Below, one piece after another: positions 47,569 to 59,265 of a DNA stretch of 64,000 nucleotides. Made by a program: the position numbers and the translations under genes. The notes under the pieces were generated by a model. It searched no databases, had not been told where the DNA came from, and was given only the letters and a program-made list of their open reading frames with translations. Within the stretch, counting starts at the first letter, position 1; each line of letters starts with the position of its first letter. The stretch comes from Hedera helix. Its lineage: Eukaryota > Streptophyta > Magnoliopsida > Apiales > Araliaceae. The stretch is taken from positions 26,747,556 through 26,811,555 of the forward strand of contig OX359270.1 in assembly GCA_947179155.2 (NCBI GenBank), written 5' to 3'.

Positions 47569-50500
47569 AACACCAGCACATCAAAGGTTGAAACTATTTA
47601 CATCAAACTTGACATAAGATGAAAGTTTAATACTGACCAATAACTGGTCCAGATATTCTAGAACAGCATTGAAAGAATCAAACTAAATGATATAGATACT
47701 GATCTAGCAGAAATACACAAAATCATGTGTAGGCATCTAAATAAAAGAATTAACACCCACGCATTTATACCTCGTGTTGTAATCAGTAATTGGGTTTGAT
47801 GGTTTAACCAATTTATCCAACAAGACCTGTGAAAATATATAGAATTAGACAAGTATATAGCTAAAGAATCAATAGTACGTCATTAAAATGGATTGTCAAT
47901 AACGCGAGGATAAAGAATTATGGATCTACCAATCTACAGATCAAAGTCAAACAAAACTCAAGCTAACAATATCTAGATGAAAAATAATGCACCAAACCAG
48001 GTTTGGTGCTGGTAATGATGACAATGATAATAATGTTACTGAAAAATTTTAAAGATACAATTGAACTATGTGATGAACCCTGAACACTTTTTTGGTTCAT
48101 TTGGGGCTTGCTCGAACTAGTGTATTATGTACTTAAACAGTTAAACAGAATCCAAATTCAAATTTAGAGTATGTATAATTAACAAGATGTTAGAACTTGG
48201 CTCTAATAAGCTAGTGAACATAGGGTTTATTTGCAATAGATATATTATGATACTCCTTATATCCTCTCTCCTTCCAAAAAAGATAATCAGTTTTTTTTTT
48301 TCCCGTCATGGATTTAAGAGGTGTAGAAAACATTTATACATTATTTTTTATATTCTGAACATATTTTACATTATATAGTCATTTACATTCAAACCAATTA
48401 TTAAGAAAATAAAAAACTAAAATGTACATATGTGTTTTCACATCTTAAATTTCATACCACCATAATTAATATGTATAACAAAATTACTTGTACACATAAA
48501 AAGTTATCAGAAAATATATAATAATTATATACCCCTCGTCCTCCAATATATATCGCAAGTACCATTTCAACACTAACTAAGATGGCAAAATTAGAGAAGA
48601 GTGTATGAAGTAAGTTTCAGATATACCCTTGTATTTGAACCCCACATAAGCACACTAATAAAATATTATAATTTTTATCTTTTTTAAAACATGGGATCAC
48701 TTTGAGGGTAAATAAGTCTTTATAGCACTTTTGACATCGTACTTTATGACATTAAGCCATTCTTTGATGGACAAAATTTTTTTAATTGAAACATCCTTTG
48801 AAGGTTGGAGTAAGTAATATGCAAAACATGGCTTTTAACGTTCACTTTTTTCTTACAAAATTTTACTTTAAATGCTAAAAAATGATTGAGAAGTATTTAG
48901 AATATACATTAAAATGCTTGTTTGAATGCCTAAAACATATATGAAGAAATCCCGGTTTTAAAGGAAACACTCAATTTAGAAATTTATGTCAAAAAATGTG
49001 TTTATCAGATATTTATGCTATTCAAAACTTTTAAAAGTTTACAAAGTGAAGCTCGTAAACATATCAATCTTGGTTTCGGCTAGTGGAAAGCACAGCTCAG
49101 CCTTGTTCATTTGTAAAGGAACTGGGCTTGAGCATATAATTTCTAGGCACATTCAATGAATGAGCTAAAGTTTTCATTAAGTTCTACGTGACCAACATGT
49201 AGGATCAAAAAACTATGAAGGGGGAGCTCATAGCTTGCCTAGGCTTATTTCATTTGCAGCAACTGTTAATGAGATCAATAACTTTAGAGTATAAATTAAA
49301 TATTCAGTCACGGGGGCGGATTCACTTGAATCTGTGTACTACTTATTATACTTGCATCTCTGAATAACAATTTCTGCTTGACTCATATCTGTCAGACCAA
49401 TTTTTGCATTTGATTGCTCATCTCGTTACCACTATACTCGCCAAATATCAACCCAATCAGATGTAGAAGGATATTGAAACAAAATTATTATTCTAATAAT
49501 TTCAAATTTTTTACTATTATTATTCGATGATAATTTCGAGCACTAAATAGACGGCGGAGTAAGTCTTGATCGTTGATAAACTGGAAATTTGGTGGGCATA
49601 ACATTTTGTATTGAGCAAAATCCTAACAGTTGAATTTGAAAAATGTGTAGAATCCAAATATTATTGAAAGATGTAAGAATAAGAAGTCTAACATCAAATC
49701 TAAGTGGATCCCTCCCCTAATTTTCATGACATTGGTAAGCAGGATCGAGGGCAAGGGATACTGTGCAAAGAATATCTTCCCAACTAAAAGCCTGAGCTGT
49801 AAGAATTAAAAATTACACTCAAACAATACAGATTTTCTCTTTTAATAAAACCGTATATGAAAAGTGTATACAGACTTACACAAGACAAGACTAAAGAATT
49901 CTTTTCTTTTTCTTAGATGACTGAAATGCAAGGTAGACTAAAAATACAAGGGGAAAGAATGTGTACTGTGTAGCACACAGAGAAAAGAAAGAAACAGATT
50001 AAATAAACTGGGTATTTGCTATACAATAATCAAATGATATTCAATAAACTATACCTGTCCTTTAATATCCACCAGTGTTACTCTAGTGAGCTCAAACCCC
50101 TCTTTCGTGATACACTAATCAAAGAAAAATTAATGGAACTGTTTAGTTCAGTCTTCACAATATGGTCTATCAAAATCTAAAGTATGATTTACTAATTATC
50201 ATAAAGGATAACTTTAATATTATGCCAAACATGTCTGTAGCCAAATTTCACAGGTTTGCTCCAAGTTCATAAAAGATAAGAACTAGTCATATGTAGTTGC
50301 TTTCAGCAGAAATAGATATCCATTCAAGAGGTATCTTTTAATGAGGATTTTAGCAGGATTTATTGAAAAGCCTTAAAAGCAGACTATTTTGGCATGACTT
50401 CCATTCTGTATCCATCCTGAAGTGGTTATATTACTTGGTTCTCATATTTACAAATCCTCTTTGTATACTTCTTCACTTGAATATAGAAAAACTTCATGTT

Positions 50501-50602
50501 GTTGGTCCCATAAGATTAGAACATATTCTAACAAGATGGAAATAGTTACTTGCATAATGTTTTCTTTTCTTCTTCATTTTTTTATGGATTTGGAAACCCT
50601 AA

Positions 50603-50643
<41 letters not shown>

Positions 50644-53600
50644 AATAAAAAAAAGCCCACCTACAGGAGAAGCTAGGACCAAAAAGAAACTGCCAATAGA
50701 TTCAAGGGAAAATAAGGCTTTCTATATCAGTTAAATCACAACAATAACCAGGAACATCCAACTATGCAGTAAAAACCATCTAATATCTAGGTTAAGACTT
50801 CAATATGTAGCGTTACCATTTCACAATCAAGTGCCAACATTTCATTGGGAGGAATGCCTGATGGAGCAGGAATAGTTGAAAGAAAATCTGCAGTATGTAG
50901 GTATAAGTTTTAGAAGGAACTACCAAAATACTTAGTTCAAGGACCTAGGAAAACAAAAAGAGAAAATAACATACTAGATATTGTCACCTGGTTGATTATA
51001 ACAGTATCCATTATCTTCTAGTTCCTTCTGTGTAAGTGTGTAGTATGTGATGGGGAATGGTAAATCTTTCATAAGATCAGCAAAGGATAGATTGGCTAAA
51101 CCTGTATAGAAGATGAGAATGATATCTTTCGACATGGCAAAACATTAAAGTTCAACTTGATATGCTGACAAGAAAAATCATAATGATTTCATAAAATTGC
51201 TATTCACATGGGCATAACAAGCACTTGGACTAGCATGCTACAGACATTGCAAAGCAGCAAACTTCACGCCCTAGTCTTCTCTATCAATTTGGTCCTCTAT
51301 TTAGTTCTAGCTCACATTTTGAATATTCTTCAACAGAAGCATAACACTTATCTCTATCTCAGCAGTCATACTATTTTCTTGATGCATTCATTGAATATCC
51401 ACAGCATGATCAGGTGACCACAGCGTTCTCAACGATGTGCATCAAATTAGATAGTATACAATATTCTAGTCATACCTGGGGGTTTATTAGTTCAATAAAT
51501 AGCACCTCTTAATTACAAGTGTCCATGCTTCTAAGAATGCTGTACACAGACACTAGCTCAAGTGTGTGTACTCTAGGTCCATGTTCCATGAAGCCAAACG
51601 AACCTTAGATTTGATGTTTCAAAGGGGACAATCATCATTTATGTAACAAGTAAATGACGATGTACTCTGCCAGGTACATTGACCCAATAAAAAAGTCTTG
51701 ATTAACTCAGGCGCACACGTGATAATTTTGTTCCCATGGCATAATAGTGTACACATAACTCAACTAAAGGCACCTATATAAAAAGACCAACAATTAGCCA
51801 AGTTACCCGTATAAATATGAGTCATGTACTAATAGCACTTGCAAGACATGATCGGAAAAGGTTCTAACTGAACAGGTAGATCTTAGATCCTAATCCCAGC
51901 AAACGTACTTGAAAATAAATACTCCTTACTTATGAGAAAATAAAATTTTAAATGCTCCTTAACCAATAGTTAAATAGAGCAAGTTACAATTGAATAAACG
52001 TTAGAAAGAGCTCAAAAACTGACTTTAAAAATGACACATAACGTGGCTTTTGCAATGAGATTTGTGCATACGCATCATGGTAGTCAGAGATCAAGTAGAT
52101 ACAGAACAGACAATCTTTAAAAAAAGAGCATACGAGACTTATTCTCTAAATAAAGAAAGAAAGAGCGGCATCTGAGCTTCACAAGAGTATCAAATATATT
52201 TTTACTTGTTTCCGTTTTATGCTCTTTTTTTGAGAAGTCTTGTTTAATCTAGTATGCAATTTCAAGGCAATTCCAATCCAAGAAACAAGGGGAAAGTCTA
52301 CCTTAATGTTTCCCTAACCTTTCCATCTTCAAGTTTAATGTCCTTCTACCTTGCATGACACTGCACTCTAAATAAAGTGCCAGCTTGACAGAGCAGTAAT
52401 CATAGTTGTTATGGCGTCGCCTAGCAAGGTTCTAAAAGGCGCTAGGCGGGAGGCGGGCGGCCGGGCGGGGCCTAGCGCCTAGGGGGCCTAGGCGGGGCCT
52501 GGGCGGGGCCTGGGCGGGATTTTTTATTTTATGCCAATTTTAATATTTTATCTTACATTTATCCTAACAAAATAATAATATAAAGGAAAACAATCTATAA
52601 TAAGGATAATAAAGGCATTTGCTTAAAGTTCAAACATATATCCATGTTGTTAATGTCAAAGTTCAAACAAAAACACGCAATTGTTTAAAGTTCAAACACA
52701 AGCAAATAATAAAAAATACAAACTAATAGTCATCATCTCCATATACCTCTATATCTCTCTATAACTCTTTTTTTTTCTATATTTTTCCAAGATAACGTCT
52801 CCATCGAGCTCACACTCGTACTCCTCATTTCCCTCTTTCGTATCATTTTCAGATAAAAAAAAAAATCATGGAGTTTTGTTACTCTAACATTTCTATTATT
52901 TCTCTTAAGCTCTAGCACGCTATCCGCTTCGGATGCTTCACCAATCGCTTCCCAAGTAAGGCCCGAACAGCCTTCAACTTCTTCATCTATTCTTATGACG
53001 TCGTTTTGTAGCTTAGTTATTAAAATTAAAAAAAAATAATTGCAACTCTAAATTTTTCGCTTATGCCTCGCCTAATTTCTCTGTCTTGCCCGCCCAGTCC
53101 AGTATAATTCTCTGGAGGGATTTTTTTTTCTCCTTAGACATAGGCTAGGCGCTAGGCGGCCTAGGCGTGGCGGCAGGGGAGGGCCTAGCGCCTAGGCGGG
53201 GATTAATCGGACCTAGGCGGGGATTTTTAGAACAGTGTCGCCTAGGCAACGATTAGGCGTTCTAGCGCTAGAAAAGGACAAGACGATGCCTTAGACGCCG
53301 AACTACCAAAACTCACACCTCAGTAACTGGTCCAAGTTAAGTGATTTAGTCATTTTGTACCCATGACTCATCATAACCCATGAACTAACTATATGGTGTA
53401 ATTTTATTACTTATTGGACTTGTAATGTGTGATAGGTGTTGGCTTGGTTGATTCTTTATTTTCTATGTACCGTTTGTTGACTTATTCTATTAGTTTTCAA
53501 TGCCAAGTGTTTTATTTTTTAATTTTGATTGTTAAGTCGTTGCCTAGGCATTCTAGCGCTAGAAAAGGACAAGACGATGCCTTAGACGCCGAACTACCAA

Positions 53601-54864
53601 AACTCACACCTCAGTAACTGGTCCAAGTTAAGTGATTTAGTCATTTTGTACCCATGACTCATCATAACCCATGAACTAGCTATATGGTGTAATTTTATTA
53701 CTTACTGGACTTGTAATGTGTGATAGGTGTTGGCTTGGTTGATTCTTTATTTTCTATGTACCGTTTGTTGACTTGTTCTACTAGTTTTCAATGCCAAGTG
53801 TTTTATTTTTTAATTTTGATTGTTAAGTATTCATATAATTGTGTTTTTAATTGTATTTCATAATGTTAGTTATTATATTTTGAGTTTTAATGAGTATAAA
53901 ATTTTATTGTCCAATATACTTTTGAAGTAAAATAAATAATGTATAAATTACACAGTTAACAACTTGTTGTCATACAGACGCCATGACGGACGTCTTATCG
54001 CCTAGGCGGAGGTCAACTACCACCGCGCCTCACCGTGACAACTATGGTAGTAATAACTTTTGCTAGTAGAGCAGAGAGAAAGATGAGCCTTTTAAGGAAG
54101 CTCTGGATGGGGCTTATGATTGTAGAGAACGGGATTTGGATGCAGCTCCTTTTCGGACGGCTGTAGGATAGACATACCAAGTTTTTGAAGGGCCCTCAAG
54201 ATTATTGCCCCAATTGATGAAAGTGCTTTCATGTACGTTGTAATAGTCTATGTTTGGTAAATGATTAAACGCACGTTACAAGTTATTTTGAAAAGTTTTC
54301 AAGTTTAAATGTAAATTTACTTTCAAAAAGTAATTTTAGCGCATCGCGCAACGAAACGAGCACAAAGATGAATTATAGTTCACCAAAATGAGAAATCCGC
54401 AACCTCAACAAGCACTTGTAAACTATAATACAGTGAAAAAATATTGAAGTAACAGGGAATGCTCGTGAATCTTTCACGAAGAATGTTGAAATTTTTGGAA
54501 TTGGCATAAAGATATACCTTGATCAGATCTCTGAGCAGGTTTACTTGAAACTGACTCAGGGCCATCCCTTTTTCTTTTTACCTTGCATGTAAGAAGAGCA
54601 TCTATAGTCTGCATTCCATCTGATACACAGCTATCACAGAGCAAAACACCAAAAGCATAAGTTTCTAAAGGATACATATATGAATACAACTTTCTGTTTA
54701 AATAATAAAGCATATATATAAGCCACCAACCTAAGAGCTAACACTGCCCTTGGAATGCCACAGTATTCTTTGAAACAATGGAGTATTTTAGATTGTGACA
54801 AGTATAGAGCCGCATCAAGTCCAGGGACATAAAGCATAACCACTTTCGGAATCAGGGGCTTGTT
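39143..54864 (-). CDS. SDN5: SDN5-like small RNA degrading nuclease (DEDDh exonuclease), 11 exons visible, 5' end missing
   Basis: Plant SDN proteins are 3'-5' exoribonucleases that trim small RNAs. Exons in transcription order: 54731-54864, 54518-54630, 50988-51101, 50817-50887, 50055-50114, 47771-47826, 42922-42982, 42555-42822, 40892-41073, 40252-40544, 39143-39266. They join in phase at every junction to 491 residues and a TGA. All DEDDh residues are present: LALDCEM (Asp 50826, Glu 50820), LVGHSLENDFLALK (Asp 42760), and GHDSIEDA (His 42613, Asp 42598). A C-terminal part (40252-41073) resembles an RRM followed by a helical region. The first visible codons (NKPLIPKVVMLYVPGLD) follow an acceptor, so at least one upstream exon, perhaps 70-80 residues, is absent from the readable sequence; it may lie beyond 64000 or be lost. 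Introns range from 99 bp to 4.8 kb. The SDN5 assignment rests on recalled family sequence, not on a search. Confidence 0.87.
41282..41309. repeat. (CT)n microsatellite in intron
   Basis: About 14 CT units in the 1.5-kb intron between the exonuclease and RRM-like exons. Confidence 0.95.
42553..42554 (-). other. non-canonical GC splice donor
   Basis: The exon ending ...AGACATG (left edge 42555) is followed on the minus strand by GCAAGC, not GT. Joining to the acceptor at 41074-41075 restores the Gly codon (G + GA) of H-G-P-D-F-G, the phase expected from the family. No nearby GT gives a consistent frame. Confidence 0.8.
43268..43299. repeat. (GA)n microsatellite in intron
   Basis: About 16 GA units near a GA/CT-rich segment of the 4.8-kb intron. 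Confidence 0.95.
43580..44302. mobile_element. hAT-like non-autonomous element, copy 1 (723 bp)
   Basis: Terminal inverted repeats CAATGTTCTAAAAG and (complement) CAGTGTTCTAAAAA pair at 12 of 14 positions. The target duplication AATAATAC is perfect (43572-43579 and 44303-44310), eight bases as in hAT. Subterminal GCCTAGGC/GGCGGG words are prominent, including a run of about 17 G near 43610. A second copy of the family is at 52425. A short open frame inside (43797-44153) has no recognised domain. Confidence 0.88.
44399..44935. mobile_element. hAT-like MITE, second family (537 bp)
   Basis: It begins CAATGTTTAAAAACCCGAAC and ends GTCCAGTTTTTAAAACATTG, which are inverted repeats of each other. 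The flanking duplication GTATAAAA is perfect (44391-44398 and 44936-44943). Subterminal ACCGGTC/GACCGGT words are dense. No transposase frame. Confidence 0.9.
45241..46390 (-). pseudogene. LINE (L1-type) 3' fragment with zf-RVT-like region and poly(A)
   Basis: The minus strand shows the usual end of plant LINEs. FVVRDGRRVCFRKIHGF (about 46170-46220) resembles the conserved WKDxW region after the RT. LLRKLWGLVSLLFGVECMMP (about 45600-45665) resembles the zf-RVT segment. A poly(A) tail is seen as a T run at 45244-45258 on the plus strand. Frames are broken throughout. The 5' truncation at about 46390 is typical of LINE insertions. It lies in the 4.8-kb intron of the SDN5-like gene. Confidence 0.65.
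46391..47770. other. intron sequence, no gene; compound microsatellite at 47490-47565
   Basis: The right part of the 4.8-kb intron. The only clear structure is (TA)n followed by (GA)n at about 47490-47565. No transposon ends were recognised. Confidence 0.6.
47827..50054. other. 2.2-kb intron of the SDN5-like gene
   Basis: AT-rich, no exon-like frame, no terminal inverted repeats recognised. Confidence 0.6.
50610..50641. repeat. (AT)n microsatellite in intron
   Basis: An A-rich run followed by about 16 AT units. Confidence 0.95.
52401..54046. mobile_element. hAT-like element (outer of a nested pair), with internal tandem duplication
   Basis: It starts CATAGTTGTTATGGCGTCGC and ends with CGTGACAACTATG, an inverted repeat. 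Flanks GCAGTAAT (52393-52400) and GTAGTAAT (54047-54054) differ at one of eight bases. Subtracting the nested copy (52425-53237 plus its duplication) leaves about 825 bp. A 291-bp segment beginning near TCTAGCGCTAGAAAAGG is present twice in tandem (53261 and 53552). It sits in the 3.4-kb intron of the SDN5-like gene. Confidence 0.8.
52425..53237. mobile_element. hAT-like non-autonomous element, copy 2 (813 bp), nested
   Basis: Same family as 43580-44302 (shared ends GTTCTAAAAGGCG and GGATTTTTAGAACA and shared interior such as TTTAATATTTTATCTTACAT). It is flanked by a perfect TCGCCTAG duplication (52417-52424 and 53238-53245) and inserted 24 bases into the outer element, in GCCTAGGC-rich sequence like its own ends. 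Confidence 0.9.
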
Positions 54865-55491
54865 CTGCATGTCAGAATACTATTCAGTATCGCTAAATAA
54901 TGCATAATATTTCATGTTGCCTGTTGGTTGTTGGTTGTTGCATGTTAAATGCACGAGAAGGTATTTACAAGTCATCTAGAGAGATTAGTTTAAGGGTCAG
55001 GTAATCATATGATGAACGAACCACAATTCAAGCAGATGAATGAATATGCAAAACCTAATCCTTCACAAAGAGTGAGATGACTGAGGTACCTTAAATGAAA
55101 GTAGTACAAGAATGAAAAAATGGGCAATAAAACATAACAGTATAACAATGGATTATTTCTCTGAGCTTTCCTACTAATGTCAATAAGAAACTCAACATTA
55201 AACTCAGCGTTACAAAAAAAGGGCTAAGCTCTCGCCTACGTGCTACCCAACCTTGGCAAGGAGGTGCTAGGCACCCACCTAGTTGTGTAGTTGCTGACAA
55301 TCTATCACCACCAATGCTGAAACTTATTTCCTCCTCTTCCCCAAAGAATATATGCTGAAGGGATTTAATTTCTTTTAATAGATAGGATGAGATGGGCCGG
55401 ATAACAGTAGATATTATTTTAATTTGTTAAAATTATTAATAAGTCAACCAAATTTCTATCATAGTTCAAACTTTACTCTACAATTTAACAT
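54865..55491. other. sequence upstream of the first visible SDN5-like exon
   Basis: It should be intron or the lost 5' part of the gene. No exon with a donor in the right phase was found on the minus strand; short open frames here have no family resemblance. Confidence 0.5.
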
Positions 55492-56856
55492 TGTGATACG
55501 ATCATGTTCAGGGCTACATCAAAAGATAATGATTCAATTCAATTCCAATTGGACCAGTTTCAAGGATTAGAGCTAAAAGGATTCAAGGAAGGGCTTAATT
55601 GACTAATCCAAGGAATTTGGGCTGAAAATAGTTCAAGGGAATCCAATTTGGGCCTTAAACCAACCCGATTCAAAAACTAAGCATACAAGGCTAAATTGTT
55701 GGGGAAGGCTAAATTATAGTGCCCAAGTTAATTCTCAGCAGCCCTTGATGTTCCAACCTCGGCAAGTTAAATGTACACAGCTAAATTATAGGGTTAGGCC
55801 TTCCCAACCTCGGCAACTTGAGTTCCAACTGCAGCAAGGGTTACCAGCATTCTACGCAGAAAATTACAGCAGCCTTAAGCCCAGGAAATTTGCAAGCTAA
55901 CTCATGCGGTTTTGGACAATCCTAAAACACGGAAGAGAAACAAACATTTTCACAGCAGGAAATTGGGCAGGAACTCAACCAAAACTCGGCTAACATAAAT
56001 CCTAACCTCGGCGGGACGTTTCACGTGGCAATCGAGTTTTCTAGCATCGGCAGGAAAGGATTGTTTCACGCGGCAATTAGAATCAGTACACGCGGAAATT
56101 AGAATCCTTACTTGTTCCAACCTAGTAGATTGAACTTCTAGTCACACGGCAATCCAAGCTGTCCTAACAACGGAAGGTATTTCCAGCAGCTTCACGCAGG
56201 AATTGAAGAACAAAAACACGGCAAAGTGAAAATCCCAAAGCACGGAAGGGAACTTCAGCAATTTAATTCCTCAATAACTTAGGAATTGCGGCATCTAGAA
56301 GGTTAAGCTATTCTAATTTGCAGCAAAGTAATGTTCTAGAATGCAGGAATTCCAATTCACAGCAAACTCACATAAAGCTAGCAAGGAGTTAAAGTTTTAA
56401 TGTAGTTAGGATTTTATTTTGTAATTAGTTTTCCTTTATTTTTAATTCGGAGTTTTAAAGTCTTTGGGAATTCTAGATCCTTCTATCCATGTGTATAAAT
56501 AGGCCTTTTGGCCAAGGGTTTTATTCATTCAATTCAAAACAATTCTTCTTTGAGTTTACTTGTGAGAGTATTCTTTCCTCGGTTCTTTTTAAGAACTTCT
56601 TGAATTTATCAAATTTTTTTGTGGCGTTCAACTCTTGACTTATTAAGTCTCAATCCAAAGTTGCTTGTGGGATCTTCTACCTTGCACTTACGATTTTACC
56701 AAGGTTCTTACTTCCTTATAAGCATCGGGTAGCGGTGTCGCTCGCTGGTGTACTCCACCTTCAACCTTGCTAGAACGATCCAGACAACGACCACCTCACA
56801 GAAGCATGTCATGGAGTCTATGAGTTAGCATCAGAGCTAGGTTACCAACTCTATCA
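55492..56856 (+). mobile_element. element F: 5' LTR of a Ty3-gypsy element
   Basis: It opens TGTGATACGATCATG and ends just before a primer-like site. A TATAAATA lies at about 56493, followed by a transcript-like leader. The first half is rich in CACGGCAA/CACGGAAG words. No matching 3' LTR was found to the right, so F is truncated. No gene in the LTR. Confidence 0.6.
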
Positions 56857-56858
56857 TT

Positions 56859-56871
56859 TGGTATCAAGAGC
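56859..56871 (+). other. primer-binding site of element F (one inserted base)
   Basis: TGGTATCAAGAGC equals the Met primer site TGGTATCAGAGC with one extra A. Confidence 0.65.
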
Positions 56872-57690
56872 TAAGTTATCTAGCGGGTTATCTATCTTTT
56901 ACTTTCTTGTTTGATTATTAAAAAAAATTAGATTATATTCCTCTGTTTCTAACCGTGAATCTAGCAGTATGTCCAAATCCTCCATCAAATCCGCAAGTTC
57001 CAAGCATCCTACAATTCATAAGCCATCTAAGTTCCGATTCCGAATCAATTCTGTGTAGCCATCAAACCTCAATTCCGTGAGCTTCAATCATAGTTCCATC
57101 TTCAAAATCTACAAGTTGCATCCGTGAACCATCAAATCCCTTAATTCTAGAAGTTCAAGTGTTGCAGCTGTGAATTACCATACATCCGCAACTTGTTTTC
57201 AAAATCCCCAATTCCGAGCAACAAAGCAACACAATCCGAAAGCCAATCCAATTCTCATCAATTCTATATAACCCTAAAATCCGAAGCACAAAATCTGCAT
57301 AAATCCGAATCACGTTGTCAATCCAAAAGCCAAGGATACTGATAAATCAAAGTTGTCCAATCCGAGAAGCTGTCCATCCATGATACACCAACACAAGTCT
57401 GAAAGCTATTCAACTCGTGCGCATCAAGGTCGCCTACTTACTTTAAATTCAGAATTGTTCTTGATAAGTTCTTGATTGAATTGTAATAGATTGATTATTG
57501 TTTGAATAGTTCAAAAAAAAGAACCTCAAAGAATAATATTTAAGTGGTAAAATGCAAGAACAGTGAGCACATTAGAGGGTAAAAGTCAGTTGAGTGTATA
57601 CACGAGTGATTTGAGTGATTCATTGTAGAGTGATACACGTAAGGGATTGGTGAGGAAAATTTATCTACTAACCCTCGTTTTGCAGTAAAC

Positions 57691-59265
57691 ATGTTTGGCT
57701 ACAAGAATGATAGAACATGGGAGGAGGAGTATGAGCAGAGTCGTAGGAGGTTTTACAATCTTATGGTGCGTAGAAGGGAGGAGCCTCAAAGTACTCATGT
57801 GGTGCGTGAAAGAGTTCCACTGAGGGAGGCGCGTTGGAGGCAGCCACAAAACACTCCTAAGGTGCATAGGGAGCCAACTCAACCTCGGGAGGTTAAAGAT
57901 GAAGATCATGTTGTCCATAAAGAGTTATTGGTGGTGAAAAAAGATTTAAGTGTGCAAGTTAGAGAGGAAAACAAAGTACAGCAAAAGAACATCTTTCATA
58001 CTAAGTGTCGTGTACAAAACAAGTTGGTACAAGACAAGGTATGTATTATGATTATTGATTGTAATATTTGTACTAACATTGCAAGCTCTACAATGGTGGA
58101 GAAGCTTGGTCCGTCTACAGTTGCACATCATTAACCTTACAAGTTGCAAGGGATTGGTGATTGTGAAGAGGTAGAGGTGAATAGACGGGTGATGGTTTCC
58201 TTCAACTTTGGAAGGTATGAATATGAAATTCATTGCGATGTAGTTCCAACGCAAACTTGCCATTTATTACTTGGAAAACCATGGCAAATCGACAGGCGTG
58301 TTAAGCATGATGGCATTACCAATCGGTATTCATTCGTGCACAATCAAAGGAAAGTCACTCTATGTCATATGACACCCGACCGAGCAGGTCCACGAGGATC
58401 AAATGCACTTGCAAAAACAAAAGAAAGAGTGTGATAAAAAGAATGAGAGATAAAAACAGAAAGAAGATAAAAGTGAGTGAAAAGAAAAGAGAGATCGAAA
58501 ACAATTGAGAGCGAAAATATGAGTATAGAGTTATAGATTGATAGAAAAGAAGTGACTGAGAGGAAAGAGGAGAGAAAAATAAGTGACTGTGCAAAAGAAA
58601 GTGATATGGAAATAGCGTTGTTTTCTAAACAGTCGATGATTTTACTTTCCTACAAGGAGACACTGAATATTAACCAGGTTAACTCTTATTTGTCTAGTTA
58701 TGTTGCTTTTCTTTCACAGGAATACGATGATATTCTTCACAAGGAGTCACTACAAAGTGAGCAAAGTGAGCATCAGATTGATTGTGTGCCCAATGCTTTC
58801 ATTCCTAACCAACCAACTAATAATGTTCCCGAGGAGACGACAGAGTTACGAAAGCAAGATGGCGAGTTGATGAAGAGAGGATTCGTAATAGAAAACATAA
58901 GTTCATGTGTTGTTCAAGTGAGTTTAGTGTCTAAGGATGGGACGTCAAGATGGTGCATTGATTTCCAATTGGTAAACAAGTATCGACATCCTATTCTTTA
59001 CTTAGATAATATGTTGTTTGAATTGCATCGTACGTTTGTGATTTCTAAAATTGATTTGAAAAGTGGTTATCATCAACTTAGAATGGAAGATTATGATGAA
59101 TGGAAAATTGCCTTAACATATGGTTTATATAAATGGTTAGTTCTATCAGTTAGATTAACTAATGCATATGTTTCTTCAAGAGTTTAATGGACCATGTTTT
59201 GCATGCTTCCATTGATAAATTTGTCGTAATCTATTTTGATGATAGTCTCATTTTTATCATAAACT
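57691..59265 (+). pseudogene. element F protease/RT remnant
   Basis: One frame continues from 57691 to about 59187 with stops at 58132, 58432 and nearby positions. It contains the segment before the protease, a retropepsin-like region (VCIMIIDCNICTNIASSTMV, then HLLLGKPWQIDRRVKHDG) and RT with GTSRWCIDFQLVNKYRHPI and KIDLKSGYHQLRM. After a frameshift near 59180, RT continues as FVVIYFDDSLIF (about 59220-59255) and then stops. RNase H, integrase and 3' LTR are missing. The original DSG-type protease motif has decayed to DCN. The clade within Ty3-gypsy was not settled. Confidence 0.75.

Noticed and set aside
55091..55300. Candidate missing N-terminal exon of the SDN5-like gene
   Set aside because: The reading does not resemble the family and no donor in phase 0 fits the acceptor at 54865-54866.
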